This document shows positions 40,955 to 49,658 of a stretch of DNA of 62,903 nt, piece after piece (the stretch's first letter is position 1; each line of letters begins with the position of its first letter). The notes under the pieces were generated by a model. The model had not been told where the DNA came from and ran no database searches. It saw only the letters and a program-made list of their open reading frames with translations. Source of the stretch: Pirellulales bacterium (GTDB lineage Bacteria > Planctomycetota > Planctomycetia > Pirellulales > JAICIG01); contig DATLUO010000149.1 of the NCBI GenBank assembly GCA_035533075.1, positions 1-62,903 of the forward strand, in the 5' to 3' direction. Made by a program: the position numbers and the translations under genes.

Positions 40955-42340
40955 TTAGGCCCCCGCGCGGTGCGGCTCCAGGTCCTCCAAACCAAGCCGC
41001 TTCATCTTCTTATAGAGCGTCGTGCGGTTGATGCCCAGCGCGTCGGCCGTGGCGTTGCGGTTCCAGTGGTGGGCTTCCAGCACTTCCAGAATGATCTGCC
41101 GTTCGGGACTGGCCATCGCCTGCTTGAGCGTGTGGCTGCCCACCGGATCGACGCTGAGGGCCCGCATGGCCATGACGGCGGGCGGCAGGTCGGCCACGCC
41201 GATCAATTCGCTCTTTCCCAACAAGACGGCCCGCTCCACGACGTTTTGCAGCTCGCGCACGTTGCCCGGCCAACGGTAGCGCTCCATCGCCGCCAAAGCG
41301 TCCTCGCTGAAGCCAGCCACCTTTTTGCCGGTCTCCTCGCGCAGCCGCTGCAGAAAATGCTGAGCCAACATCGGAATGTCGGAGACGCGGTCGCGCAGGC
41401 CCGGCAATTCGAGATTGATGACGTTGACGCGGTAATAGAGGTCTTGCCGGAAGCGGCCCTCGGCCACCAGCGATTCCAGGTTCTCGTTGGTCGCCAGGAT
41501 CACGCGGGTATTGACCTTGTAGGTCTTGTTGCCGCCCACCTGCTCGAACTCGAACTCCTGCAAGACGCGCAGCAGCTTCACCTGCAGGCCGGCGCTGGCC
41601 GTGCCGATCTCGTCCAGGAAAATCGTGCCGTCGTCGGCTTGCAGGAACTTGCCCACCTTGTCTTGATGCGCCCCCGTGAACGATCCGGTCACGTGGCCGA
41701 ACAGCTCGCTTTCGAGCAGGGTCTCGCTGAGCGCCCCGCAGGCCACCTCGACGAACGGCTGGTCGCGCCGGCCGCTGCGGCGATGGATGGCGCGGGCGAT
41801 GAGCGACTTGCCGGTGCCGCTTTCGCCGGTGATCAGCACGGTGGCCTTCGTGTCGGCGATGCTGTCGATGATTTCGAACACCTTTCGCATCCGTACATCG
41901 TGGCCGATGATGTTCTCCAGCCCCAGGCGCCGGTCGAGCTGGGCCTTGAGCTGCTTGTTTTCTTCGACCACCTTGCGCTGATTCAAGGCCCGCTCGATCG
42001 AAATATGAAGCTCTTCGTCGATGAGCGGCTTGGTGAGCAGGTCGAAGGCGCCAGCGCGGATGGCTTCCACGGCCGTCTCCACGGTTCCATAGCCCGTAAT
42101 CAGAATGACCGTCGATTGAGGCCGCTCCCGGCGTGCGTAGGCCAGTACGTCGAAACCGTCGCCGTCGCCGAGCCGGACATCGACCAGGATCAGGTCGAAC
42201 GTCTTGCGTTCGAGGGCCTGCACGGCGGCGGCGGCCGTGCCCGCCGTATCGACCTGATAGCCCTGTTCTCGCAGCCAATCGGCCATCGAATCGAGCAGAT
42301 GACGGTCGTCGTCGACAAGTAGCAGGGAATGTCGTTTCAT
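40955..42340 (-). CDS. Sigma-54-dependent response regulator, NtrC family
   Basis: A 461-residue regulator. The receiver has acidic residues at 10-12 (VDDDRHLL) and phosphoacceptor D54 in [11 protein letters not shown]. The AAA+ domain shows Walker A GESGTGKS, Walker B TIFLDEIG and the sigma-54-contact loop, which reads GSFTGA instead of GAFTGA. The C-terminal Fis-type helix-turn-helix is [24 protein letters not shown] one codon upstream is an alternative start. It activates sigma-54 promoters when phosphorylated; its partner kinase is not adjacent. Confidence 0.95.
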   Translation of the reverse strand: MKRHSLLLVDDDRHLLDSMADWLREQGYQVDTAGTAAAAVQALERKTFDLILVDVRLGDGDGFDVLAYARRERPQSTVILITGYGTVETAVEAIRAGAFDLLTKPLIDEELHISIERALNQRKVVEENKQLKAQLDRRLGLENIIGHDVRMRKVFEIIDSIADTKATVLITGESGTGKSLIARAIHRRSGRRDQPFVEVACGALSETLLESELFGHVTGSFTGAHQDKVGKFLQADDGTIFLDEIGTASAGLQVKLLRVLQEFEFEQVGGNKTYKVNTRVILATNENLESLVAEGRFRQDLYYRVNVINLELPGLRDRVSDIPMLAQHFLQRLREETGKKVAGFSEDALAAMERYRWPGNVRELQNVVERAVLLGKSELIGVADLPPAVMAMRALSVDPVGSHTLKQAMASPERQIILEVLEAHHWNRNATADALGINRTTLYKKMKRLGLEDLEPHRAGA

Positions 42341-42389
42341 CACGTTTTGGAAGCTGTGGTCCGCCTGGAAAATCGGCGCAACCGCCCCC

Positions 42390-42419
42390 TTGAACGTAAA
42401 AAGTCGGTTGCTGTAGGAT
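42390..42419 (+). promoter_or_regulatory. Possible promoter for the NarL-type regulator gene
   Basis: TTGAAC (42390-42395) and TAGGAT (42414-42419) are 18 bp apart. The start codon is about 170 bp downstream. The match is moderate and unsupported otherwise. Confidence 0.3.
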
Positions 42420-42587
42420 ATTTAGGTCACCCGTTGCCGCCCGTCAACGCGGTGGAACGGCCGAGAAACGTGTCAGCAGTGATTGCCCGGTCGGATGGGG
42501 TCGGTTATTCTCACAAGTGGGCCAGCAACGTTGCAGAAAGCCGGCGAAATGGCAAAGAAAACAAAGAAGTCAAAGAGGGAAACTGGG

Positions 42588-43217
42588 ATGGGCATCAAAG
42601 TGGTGATCGTCGACGATCACGAAGTCGTGCGGACGGGAATCGTCAGCCTGTTCGAGGACACGGAAGTGAAAGTCGTCGGACAGGCCGCCAACGGTTCCGA
42701 AGCGCTGCAGGTCGTCAAGTCGAAGAAGCCCGACCTGGTGCTGCTCGACATCCGCATGCCCGACGGCGACGGGCTGACGGCCTTGGAGGAGCTGCGGCAG
42801 GCCGCGCCGAATTGCCGGGTGGTGATACTCTCGACCTATGACAATCCGACCTACATCGCGCGGGCCAACGCCATGGGCGCCAGCGATTACCTGCTGAAAG
42901 GCTCGAGCCGCGATCAGCTCTTGAACGCGATTCGTGCCGTGGCCGCCGGCGACGCTCCGTCGGCCTTCGGCGAAATGCGCCGCGTGGCGGGGGCCATGGC
43001 CACGCGTCAGAAGAACGACGCCGAGCCGACGCTCACCCAACGCGAGACGCAGGTGCTGCGCCATCTGGCGCTCGGTCTGAGCAACAAGGAGATCGGCCGT
43101 TCTCTTTCGATCAGCATCGAGACGGTGAAAGAGCACGTGCAGCACTTGTTGCGCAAAATCGACGCCACCGACCGCACGCAGGCCGCGGTCTGGGCGGTGA
43201 AAAAGAAACTGGTATGA
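42588..43217 (+). CDS. NarL/FixJ-family (LuxR-type) response regulator
   Basis: A 209-residue protein. The receiver has D9 and D10 in VDDHEVV, phosphoacceptor D54 in LVLLDIRMPDG and the late lysine in YLLKGSSRDQL. The C-terminal LuxR helix-turn-helix is LTQRETQVLRHLALGLSNKE, IGRSLSISIETVKEHVQHLL. ATG 42588 has AGAGGG upstream; ATG 42549 would add 13 lysine-rich residues. The next gene starts within its stop codon, so the SDR enzyme is likely co-expressed. The sensor kinase is not nearby. Confidence 0.94.
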   Translation: MGIKVVIVDDHEVVRTGIVSLFEDTEVKVVGQAANGSEALQVVKSKKPDLVLLDIRMPDGDGLTALEELRQAAPNCRVVILSTYDNPTYIARANAMGASDYLLKGSSRDQLLNAIRAVAAGDAPSAFGEMRRVAGAMATRQKNDAEPTLTQRETQVLRHLALGLSNKEIGRSLSISIETVKEHVQHLLRKIDATDRTQAAVWAVKKKLV

Positions 43218-43993
43218 GCGTCCTCGATCGGTTTCGGCTGGATGGAAAGCGGTTTTTCATCACCGGCGGCTCGCGCGGCCTGGGCCGCGCCATGGCCCTG
43301 GCCCTGGCCGAGGCGGGTGCCGATGCCGTGCTCGTCGGCCGCGACGCCGCCAGTCTCGAACAGACCGCGGCGGATGTCCGTTCCCTGGGACGGCAGGCGT
43401 TGACGATGCAGGCCGACGTCGGCAAGCCGAAAGAGTGCGAAGCCGTTTGCCGGCAGGCCATCGAGCAGCACGGCCCCATCGACATTCTCATCAACAACGT
43501 CGGCGGCCGGCGCGTCCCCACGCCCACCGTCGACATGCCGCTCGACACCTGGCAGGAATTGATCGACCTCAATCTGACCAGCACGTTCGTCTGCACCAAG
43601 GTGCTCGGCAAGCCGATGATCGACCGGCGGTCAGGACGTGTGATCAATATCGCCTCGATTTCGGGAATGGTGGCCAACCGGGGCATCGGCGGCCGCAGCT
43701 ACGAAACCGCCAAGGCCGCCGTAATCCAGTTCACGCGTGCCACCGCCGTCGATTGGGCGCCGTTCGGAGTGACCGTCAATGCCATCTGTCCGGGCGGCTT
43801 TATGACCGAGCCCAACATCCGCTGGTCCCGCGAGCGGCCCGAGATCATCGAGGCCTTCAAAAAAGAGATTCCCCTGGGCGATTTTGGCCAGCCAGAAGAT
43901 CTGGGGCCGTTGGCCGTTTACCTGGCGAGCGATGCGTCTCGCTATATGACCGGCGCCGCGCTCGTCATCGACGGCGGCTATACGCTGCTTTGA
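43214..43993 (+). CDS. Short-chain dehydrogenase/reductase
   Basis: A 259-residue NAD(P)-dependent enzyme. The cofactor motif is TGGSRGLG, then NNVGG, and the catalytic Y163-x-x-x-K167 in SYETAKAAV with an upstream serine in IASISG. The closing AVYLASDASRYMTGAALVIDGGY is typical of classical SDRs of the gluconate 5-dehydrogenase type. The substrate is unknown. It overlaps the response regulator gene by 4 bp (ATGA), an unusual link between a regulator and a metabolic enzyme. Confidence 0.93.
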   Translation: MSVLDRFRLDGKRFFITGGSRGLGRAMALALAEAGADAVLVGRDAASLEQTAADVRSLGRQALTMQADVGKPKECEAVCRQAIEQHGPIDILINNVGGRRVPTPTVDMPLDTWQELIDLNLTSTFVCTKVLGKPMIDRRSGRVINIASISGMVANRGIGGRSYETAKAAVIQFTRATAVDWAPFGVTVNAICPGGFMTEPNIRWSRERPEIIEAFKKEIPLGDFGQPEDLGPLAVYLASDASRYMTGAALVIDGGYTLL

Positions 43994-44279
43994 ACTGTGC
44001 CAGGTGTCTCGCAATGAGCCACTTTGACTCATAATAGCGAGGGGTTGTCCACCTCCTGTCCAGCGGCACGCGGCGTGCGGATGGGCCCTCTTCTTTCCTA
44101 ATCGTAATGACACAAGCAGGTTACGCACGATAAGCGGCTCTGCCAAGCAAGGTCGACTGTAACGACGGCGCAAAATTTGCTCACTAAGACAATTCCCAGC
44201 ACGAAGCTGCCGACCTTTGCGTCGGTCACCCGGATCGACGCCACGCATCGTGCATCCAGGCATTCAAGGAGGAGCGATC
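43994..44279. other. Leader region before csrA
   Basis: No gene is seen. The last 12 bases hold a very strong ribosome-binding site (AAGGAGGAG). ATGAG/CTCAT (44014-44032) forms a small hairpin after the SDR gene. Confidence 0.5.
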
Positions 44280-44474
44280 ATGTTAGTGCTAAGTCGGAAA
44301 GCGGGCGAGCAACTGGTGATTGACGGCAACATCATCATCACCGTCAACCGCGTGGCCGGGCACCGCGTGAGCATCGGCATCGAGGCGCCTCACGACGTAC
44401 AGATTGCCCGCGGCGAGCTGCGCGGGCCCGATTTGTCGCGGTCGCGGCTGGAAACCTTGCCGGCCGGAGTCTGA
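44280..44474 (+). CDS. csrA: Translational regulator CsrA
   Basis: A 64-residue protein that starts MLVLSRKAGEQLVIDGNIII and continues VNRVAGHRVSIGIEAPHDVQI, ARGEL. These are the strands of CsrA, including the L4 and R6 RNA contacts. CsrA binds GGA motifs near ribosome-binding sites and also FliW in flagellated bacteria; no fliW is visible here. Its own ribosome-binding site AAGGAGGAG contains two GGA motifs, which would allow autoregulation. An ABC ATPase gene follows after 18 bp. Confidence 0.95.
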   Translation: MLVLSRKAGEQLVIDGNIIITVNRVAGHRVSIGIEAPHDVQIARGELRGPDLSRSRLETLPAGV

Positions 44475-44492
44475 GTCGCCAAGCTGGAGTCG

Positions 44493-45224
44493 ATGGACCC
44501 CCGCGAAAACGGCGCTGATTCCCGACCGCTGCTGCACCTCGATCGCGTCGGCCGCACCTATTTCATGGGTGAAGTCGCCGTCGAGGTGCTGCGCGACGTG
44601 TCCATTGAAATCGGCAGGGCTGAGATTTTGGCCATCGTCGGACCCAGCGGGTCGGGCAAGAGCACGCTCTTGAACCTGATCGGCGGACTCGACAAGCCGA
44701 CGACCGGCTCCGTCTGGTTCCGCGACCGTGACCTGGCACAACTTGGTTCGCGCGAGTTGACGCTTTATCGCCGCGACACGGTCGGCTTCGTGTTTCAGTT
44801 CTACAACCTCGTGCCCAGCCTCACCGCCCGCGAGAACGTGCTGGCCGCGACCGAAATCAGCCGCAACCCGCTCGACGTCGACGAAACGCTCGACATGGTG
44901 GGGCTGGCCGACCGGGCCGAACACTTCCCTTCGCAAATGTCAGGCGGCGAGCAACAGCGGGTGGCCATTGCCCGAGCGCTGGCCAGCAATCCTCAACTGC
45001 TGCTCTGCGACGAGCCGACCGGCGCGCTCGATTTCGAAACCGGCAAGCGCGTGCTGCGGTTGTTGGTCGAGGTCCGCGAGCGGCTCGGCAAGACGGTGCT
45101 GATCATCACGCACAACTCGGCCATCGCGCAAGTCGCCGACCGCATTATCCGCCTCCGTAGCGGCGAGGTGGTGGAAACGACGGTCAATCGCCAGCCGGTC
45201 GCCCCGGAGGAAGTGGTGTGGTGA
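44493..45224 (+). CDS. ABC transporter ATP-binding protein, LolD/MacB type
   Basis: A 243-residue ATPase with Walker A GPSGSGKST (50-58), the Q-loop VFQFYNLVPSLTARENV, signature MSGGEQQR, Walker B LLLCDEPTGALD and switch histidine in IITHNSAI. The group normally pairs with an FtsX-like or MacB-type permease to extract lipoproteins or export peptides. No permease gene follows here; a sulfatase gene does. It appears co-transcribed with csrA. The start ATG lies in a region without a clear ribosome-binding site. Confidence 0.94.
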   Translation: MDPRENGADSRPLLHLDRVGRTYFMGEVAVEVLRDVSIEIGRAEILAIVGPSGSGKSTLLNLIGGLDKPTTGSVWFRDRDLAQLGSRELTLYRRDTVGFVFQFYNLVPSLTARENVLAATEISRNPLDVDETLDMVGLADRAEHFPSQMSGGEQQRVAIARALASNPQLLLCDEPTGALDFETGKRVLRLLVEVRERLGKTVLIITHNSAIAQVADRIIRLRSGEVVETTVNRQPVAPEEVVW

Positions 45225-45321
45225 AACTTGTTGACCGCTGACATTCTTGCGCCGATACTTGGCCGGTGGATACGGATCTCGCCGCTTTCCGCCTCGCTTG
45301 CCAAAATCGACGAAGCCGCCA

Positions 45322-46821
45322 ATGAAAATCCCATCGCCTCGAATGCCGTGTTGCCCTTTCGGTCGCGGGCGTTTGCCACGCGCGCCGACGACAATCCATG
45401 CGGTCGCAGCCGCTACCATCGTCGGTTTCTTGACTTCAGCCGCGCTTTCCGCCGAACAGAAAAGGCCGCCGAACATCGTGGTCATCCTGGCCGACGATCT
45501 CGGCTACGGCGAGCTGGGCTGCCAGGGCAATCGCGAGATTCCCACGCCGCACATCGATTCGATCGCGGCCGAGGGCGTGCGCTTCACGGCCGGCTATGTG
45601 ACCGGGCCGAACTGCAGCCCTTCACGGGCCGGCCTGCTCACGGGGCGGTACGGCACTCGCTTCGGACATGAGTTCAATCCGATCGGTGCGAAGAACGAAG
45701 ACCCGGCGTTCGGCCTGCCGCTGGGCGAGACGACGCTGGCCGACGTGCTGCGCGACGCCGGTTATGTGACCGGCGCCGTCGGCAAGTGGCACCTCGGCGG
45801 CACAGCCATGTACGATCCCCACCGCCGCGGCTTCGAATCGTTCTTCGGCTTTTTGCACGAAGGCCACTATTATGTGCCGCAGCCCTGGCCGGGCGTGACC
45901 ACGATGCTCCGCCGCCGCACGCTGCCCGGCGGCGGCCAGGGACGCCGGGCATTCGGCGATGTGGTCTATTCGACGCACATGGGCTACTACGAACCGGAAT
46001 ACGACGCCAACAACCCCCTGCTGCGCGACGGCCAGCCCGAGGCCGAAGCGGCCTATCTGACCGACGCCTTCACGCGCGAAGCGCTAGGTTTCATCGACCG
46101 CCAACGCGACAAGCCGTTCTTTCTCTACCTGGCTTACAACGCCGTCCACAGTCCGATGCAAGGCGCCAACGCCTATCTGAAGAAGTTCGCCTCGATCGAC
46201 GACATCCATCGCCGCATCTTCGCCGCCGTGCTGAGTAACCTCGACGACGGCGTGGGGGCGATTCTGGACAAGCTCCGTTCCGCGGGCCTGGAGAACGACA
46301 CGCTGGTTTTCTTTCTCAGCGACAACGGCGGGCCGACGCGCGAGCTGACCAGCAGCAACAAGCCGCTGCGCGGCGAGAAGGGGAGCGTCTACGAAGGCGG
46401 CCTCCGTGTCCCCTTCATGGTGCGTTGGCCCGGTCGGCTGCCCGCCGGCGCGCGGTATGACCTGCCCGTCTCGTCGACCGACATTTTCGCCACCGCCGCG
46501 GCGGTCGCCGGCGCGGCGCCGAAAAACGGGCGAAAGCTCGACGGCGTGAATCTCATGCCGTACCTGTCGGGCGAATCGTCCGGGCGGCCGCACGAAACGC
46601 TCTATTGGCGCCAGGGGCTCAACACGGCGGTGCGCGTGGGCGACTGGAAGCTGTTGCGTCACGGCCGCGGCTCGACGAACGGCCCGTGGGAGCTTTACGA
46701 TCTTGCCCCTGACCTCGGCGAGGAGCAAGATCTGGCCGCCGCCGAACCCCAGCGGCGGGAAGCGCTGTTGCGCGTTTGGGAAAAGCTCGACGGCGAGATG
46801 GTCGAGCCTGCCTTCCGCTGA
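45322..46821 (+). CDS. Secreted sulfatase
   Basis: A 499-residue type I sulfatase. The leader (TIHAVAAATIVGFLTSAALSA) is followed by the metal-binding PPNIVVILADDLGYGELG and the catalytic C98 in NCSPSRAGLLTGRYG, which would be converted to formylglycine by a maturation enzyme encoded elsewhere. Further motifs are GAVGKWHLGG and FFLSDNGGPTRELTSSNKPL. Planctomycetes use many such enzymes on sulfated polysaccharides. The ATG at 45322 is the first that gives a normal leader, though it still has 25 residues before the hydrophobic part. Confidence 0.95.
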   Translation: MKIPSPRMPCCPFGRGRLPRAPTTIHAVAAATIVGFLTSAALSAEQKRPPNIVVILADDLGYGELGCQGNREIPTPHIDSIAAEGVRFTAGYVTGPNCSPSRAGLLTGRYGTRFGHEFNPIGAKNEDPAFGLPLGETTLADVLRDAGYVTGAVGKWHLGGTAMYDPHRRGFESFFGFLHEGHYYVPQPWPGVTTMLRRRTLPGGGQGRRAFGDVVYSTHMGYYEPEYDANNPLLRDGQPEAEAAYLTDAFTREALGFIDRQRDKPFFLYLAYNAVHSPMQGANAYLKKFASIDDIHRRIFAAVLSNLDDGVGAILDKLRSAGLENDTLVFFLSDNGGPTRELTSSNKPLRGEKGSVYEGGLRVPFMVRWPGRLPAGARYDLPVSSTDIFATAAAVAGAAPKNGRKLDGVNLMPYLSGESSGRPHETLYWRQGLNTAVRVGDWKLLRHGRGSTNGPWELYDLAPDLGEEQDLAAAEPQRREALLRVWEKLDGEMVEPAFR

Positions 46822-47111
46822 CGCCGCCGCCTCGGTTTGTTCTTCAAACAGCGAGGTACGTCGGTCACTTTTCCTCGCCTACGGTTCCCACTACGATAGG
46901 GCTGCTAACGTCATGCCGATGGATGAACCGATCCTTGAGGCCGTGGGGTTGCGGCACGGGCCACGTCAAAGTTTCGATGCGATGGCGACCCCGGAGTGTA
47001 GTCAGGAAAGCCGCGGCGTCCATCTCTCCGCACCGACTTTCCCTCGCTCGACAACGCCCACTGGCGGAAGCACCTGGCATTTGTGAAGGGCTAGCGTCTG
47101 GCAGCGGATTA

Positions 47112-47140
47112 TTGACTTTGCCCAACGAAATTCGGATAAC
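47112..47140 (+). promoter_or_regulatory. Likely promoter of the alpha/beta hydrolase gene
   Basis: TTGACT (47112-47117) and GATAAC (47135-47140) are separated by 17 bp. The expected start site is near 47147, just ahead of the hairpin at 47159-47180. Confidence 0.5.
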
Positions 47141-47158
47141 CAGAAGTGTCAACAAAAT

Positions 47159-47180
47159 AGTTCGCTCGGGCGAGCGAACT
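47159..47180 (+). promoter_or_regulatory. Palindrome in the leader of the hydrolase gene
   Basis: AGTTCGCTCG-GG-CGAGCGAACT, a perfect 10-bp inverted repeat placed between the likely promoter and the start codon. It could be an operator or an mRNA stem. Confidence 0.5.
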
Positions 47181-47216
47181 AATTATACCGCTCGTGATTC
47201 AAAGCAGAGGACCGCC

Positions 47217-48668
47217 ATGCGACGCAGTCTTATTCGATGGTGCATCCTTTTGACGGTCATGGTCGCTTCTGCCCTGCCGTGGCACACCGCGGGCACCGCA
47301 GCCGAAACGAAACCAGACGCCAAGCCGTCTCTGGCCGGCGTGTGGCAAGGGATCATTAAAGTTCAGTCCATCGAATTGCGGGTCGTGCTGCGCATCGTGG
47401 CCGAAGGCGACCGCTATAAGGCGACGCTCGACAGCCCCGATCAAGGCGCAAAGGGAATTCCGTTCGATCGCATCACGCTGGAAGGCGACAACGTCAAGCT
47501 GGAACTAAAGGCGATCAAAGCCTCGTTCGACGGCAAGCTCACTAAGGATGGTCAGACGATCCAGGGCAAATGGACACAGGCCGGAACGTTGCCGCTCGAC
47601 TTCAAGCGTCTGGAAAAGGAGCCCGACTACAGCCGCCCGCAGGAACCAAAAAAGCCGTATCCTTACGTCGAAGAGGAAGTGACTTACAAGAACGATGCCG
47701 CCGGCATCACTCTGGCCGGAACGCTCACGTACCTCGCCTCGGACAAGCCGGCCCCGGCCGCGCTCTTGATCTCCGGGTCGGGGCCGCAGGACCGCAATGA
47801 AACCGTGATGGGCCACAAGCCGTTCTGGATCCTGGCTGATTATCTAACGCGACGCGGCATCGTGGTGCTCCGCGTCGACGACCGCGGCGTCGGCGGGTCG
47901 ACGGGCAACACGATGACATCGACCACCGCCGACATGGCGGCCGATGCGCTGGCGGGCGTCGCATACCTCAAGTCGCGCAAGGAGGTCGATAGCCGCGAGA
48001 TCGGCTTGCTCGGTCACAGCGAGGGTGGATTGGTGGCTCCGCTGGCGGCCAGTCTGAGCGACGACGTGGCGTTCATTGTCATGCTGGCGGGAACCGGCGT
48101 TGCTGGCGAGCAAATTCTTTACCGTCAGGCCGAGCTGATCGCGAAGGCGCAAGGCGCCGACGACGCCGCACGGGCCGCCTCGCGAAGCACTCAAGAGCGA
48201 ATGATCAAAGCCATCAAGGAATCGGCCGACTCCGCCGAGGCGGAAAAGCGCGTGCGAGATATTGCCGCCGAGGAGCTGGCCAAGTCGGCCACTGGCGAAG
48301 AGCAAGGCCCGGCTGCAAAGGCGGCGATGGAGGCACAACTCAAGCTCGGCCTGTCGCCCTGGTTTCGCTACTTCTTGACCTATGATCCACAGCCGGCGTT
48401 GCGAAAGGTGAAATGCCCGACGCTGGTGCTCAACGGCGAAAAAGACCTGCAGGTCGACCCAAAGCAAAACCTGCCTCCCATCGCGGCCGCTTTGAAGGAC
48501 GGCGGCAACCCAGATTTTGAGGTCCGAGAGTTAGCGGGCCTGAACCATCTCTTGCAACACTGCCAGACCGGTTCGCCGTCCGAATACAGCAAGATCGACG
48601 AAACCTTGGCCCCCGAAGCGCTCGAAATCATCGGCGACTGGATTGCGAGCAAAACCGCGCGTCCCTGA
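47217..48668 (+). CDS. Secreted alpha/beta hydrolase with N-terminal lipocalin-like domain
   Basis: A 483-residue exported protein. After the leader (WCILLTVMVASALPWHTAGT), residues 35-140 form a strand-rich domain (LAGVWQGIIKVQSIELRVVL, GDRYKATLDSPDQGAKGIPF). The hydrolase part begins with GITLAGTLTYLASDKPAPAA; the oxyanion region is ISGSGPQDRNE, VDDRGVGGSTG follows, and the nucleophile is S268 in GHSEGG. CPTLVLNGEKDLQVDP gives the acid and NHLLQHC the histidine. Such proteins are carboxylesterase- or peptidase-like; the substrate is unknown. Confidence 0.9.
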   Translation: MRRSLIRWCILLTVMVASALPWHTAGTAAETKPDAKPSLAGVWQGIIKVQSIELRVVLRIVAEGDRYKATLDSPDQGAKGIPFDRITLEGDNVKLELKAIKASFDGKLTKDGQTIQGKWTQAGTLPLDFKRLEKEPDYSRPQEPKKPYPYVEEEVTYKNDAAGITLAGTLTYLASDKPAPAALLISGSGPQDRNETVMGHKPFWILADYLTRRGIVVLRVDDRGVGGSTGNTMTSTTADMAADALAGVAYLKSRKEVDSREIGLLGHSEGGLVAPLAASLSDDVAFIVMLAGTGVAGEQILYRQAELIAKAQGADDAARAASRSTQERMIKAIKESADSAEAEKRVRDIAAEELAKSATGEEQGPAAKAAMEAQLKLGLSPWFRYFLTYDPQPALRKVKCPTLVLNGEKDLQVDPKQNLPPIAAALKDGGNPDFEVRELAGLNHLLQHCQTGSPSEYSKIDETLAPEALEIIGDWIASKTARP

Positions 48669-48809
48669 TTTCATGCGGGCGACGCGCCGCCCTGCGCCGA
48701 CTGCCGCCGTGGACTCGAGCTGGTCGCTCTCGTGCAATCAGGACAGGATGACTATTGTTCCAGTGGGAGATTGATCGAGACGAGAGACGCCCAGCGGAGG
48801 TTAAGCGAC

Positions 48810-49658
48810 TTAGGAGATCCGGGGCCGGTATTCGGCAATCCTGGCGTCGATGACCGCTGGCGAATCGGGTGCCCATTCAAGCCGCCGCGTGACGGTCTTG
48901 AGACCGGGGGCAGCGTAGACGAAGCGCGTATCGTACTGCCCATAGAGCTTGTCGAAGAAGGTCGCAAAGCTCAGCTCGCTGCCGGCAGGCGGAAAACCAG
49001 CCACAAGCGTGCCGATTGCATTACTGCGCGCTTCGACCAAACAAATCGCAACGGCCTCGTACTTGGTCACCGCATCGCGGATATCGTTGCGGCCAGCGAG
49101 CCGAGCCATCACGTCGTGATAGCGTAGGATGCCGTCAGAGACGTGCCCGTCCTTTGTGAATGCGACGTCATTGGGGGCAATGCCCTCGCCTTCCCGGTTG
49201 GCGCGGAGCACGTGGAGAAAGCCGTAAACGAGCGCCGGGTACGCAATGTGGAGGTTCGTGCAGTCTCCAGCCGCTTCCTCCATCCGGTTTGTGAGGTTGC
49301 GAAAAGCGTTCAACGTGCCCTTCATGGAAATGGCGAGCACAGGCCCGATTCCATCTTTGGTAACCACAACATCGACGCTTTTTGTCTTCAATCCTCCGAA
49401 GACGGTCCTTTCGTCGCTGCCTCCCGCCAGCTCTGAATAATCGAGGATCCAGCGTTTCCCATCCTTCTTGACCTCGAACGGCGGTCGGGGCCGCACTTCG
49501 TCAGGTCGAAAACCGCCCTCGATCACAAGCCGGCAGGCGACATACCAATGAAGCGGCTTTATGTGCTCTGAACCTTGGTGCCCCGCCACGTTTTCCACGA
49601 AGGTGGTGAGCGCCTCCTTCCTTGTCAGCCATTGGCACCTGGAGGCATCTCTAGCCAT
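48810..49658 (-). CDS. Probable restriction endonuclease partner of the adjacent DNA methyltransferase
   Basis: A 282-residue protein encoded directly after, and overlapping by 8 bp, an N6-adenine methyltransferase gene. Residues 85-125 hold a candidate nuclease core: VFGGLKTKSVDVVVTKDG, then GPVLAISMKGTLNAFRNLTN. D96 and K113 fit the PD-(D/E)xK fold, but the usual acidic residue is S111. The RNLTNRMEEAAGDCTNLHI segment looks conserved. I recall similar proteins beside methyltransferases without knowing a characterised one. Nuclease activity is an inference from the context and fold pattern. Confidence 0.65.
   Translation of the reverse strand: MARDASRCQWLTRKEALTTFVENVAGHQGSEHIKPLHWYVACRLVIEGGFRPDEVRPRPPFEVKKDGKRWILDYSELAGGSDERTVFGGLKTKSVDVVVTKDGIGPVLAISMKGTLNAFRNLTNRMEEAAGDCTNLHIAYPALVYGFLHVLRANREGEGIAPNDVAFTKDGHVSDGILRYHDVMARLAGRNDIRDAVTKYEAVAICLVEARSNAIGTLVAGFPPAGSELSFATFFDKLYGQYDTRFVYAAPGLKTVTRRLEWAPDSPAVIDARIAEYRPRIS

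Larger units (their letters stand above)
46822..47216. other. Intergenic region of 395 bp with possible gene fossil
   Basis: No intact gene is seen. A plus-strand frame ending near 47091 reads DFPSLDNAHWRKHLAFVKG before a stop, which may be the tail of a lost gene, but the evidence is only compositional. A promoter-like pair and a hairpin lie at the right end and are listed separately. Confidence 0.4.
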
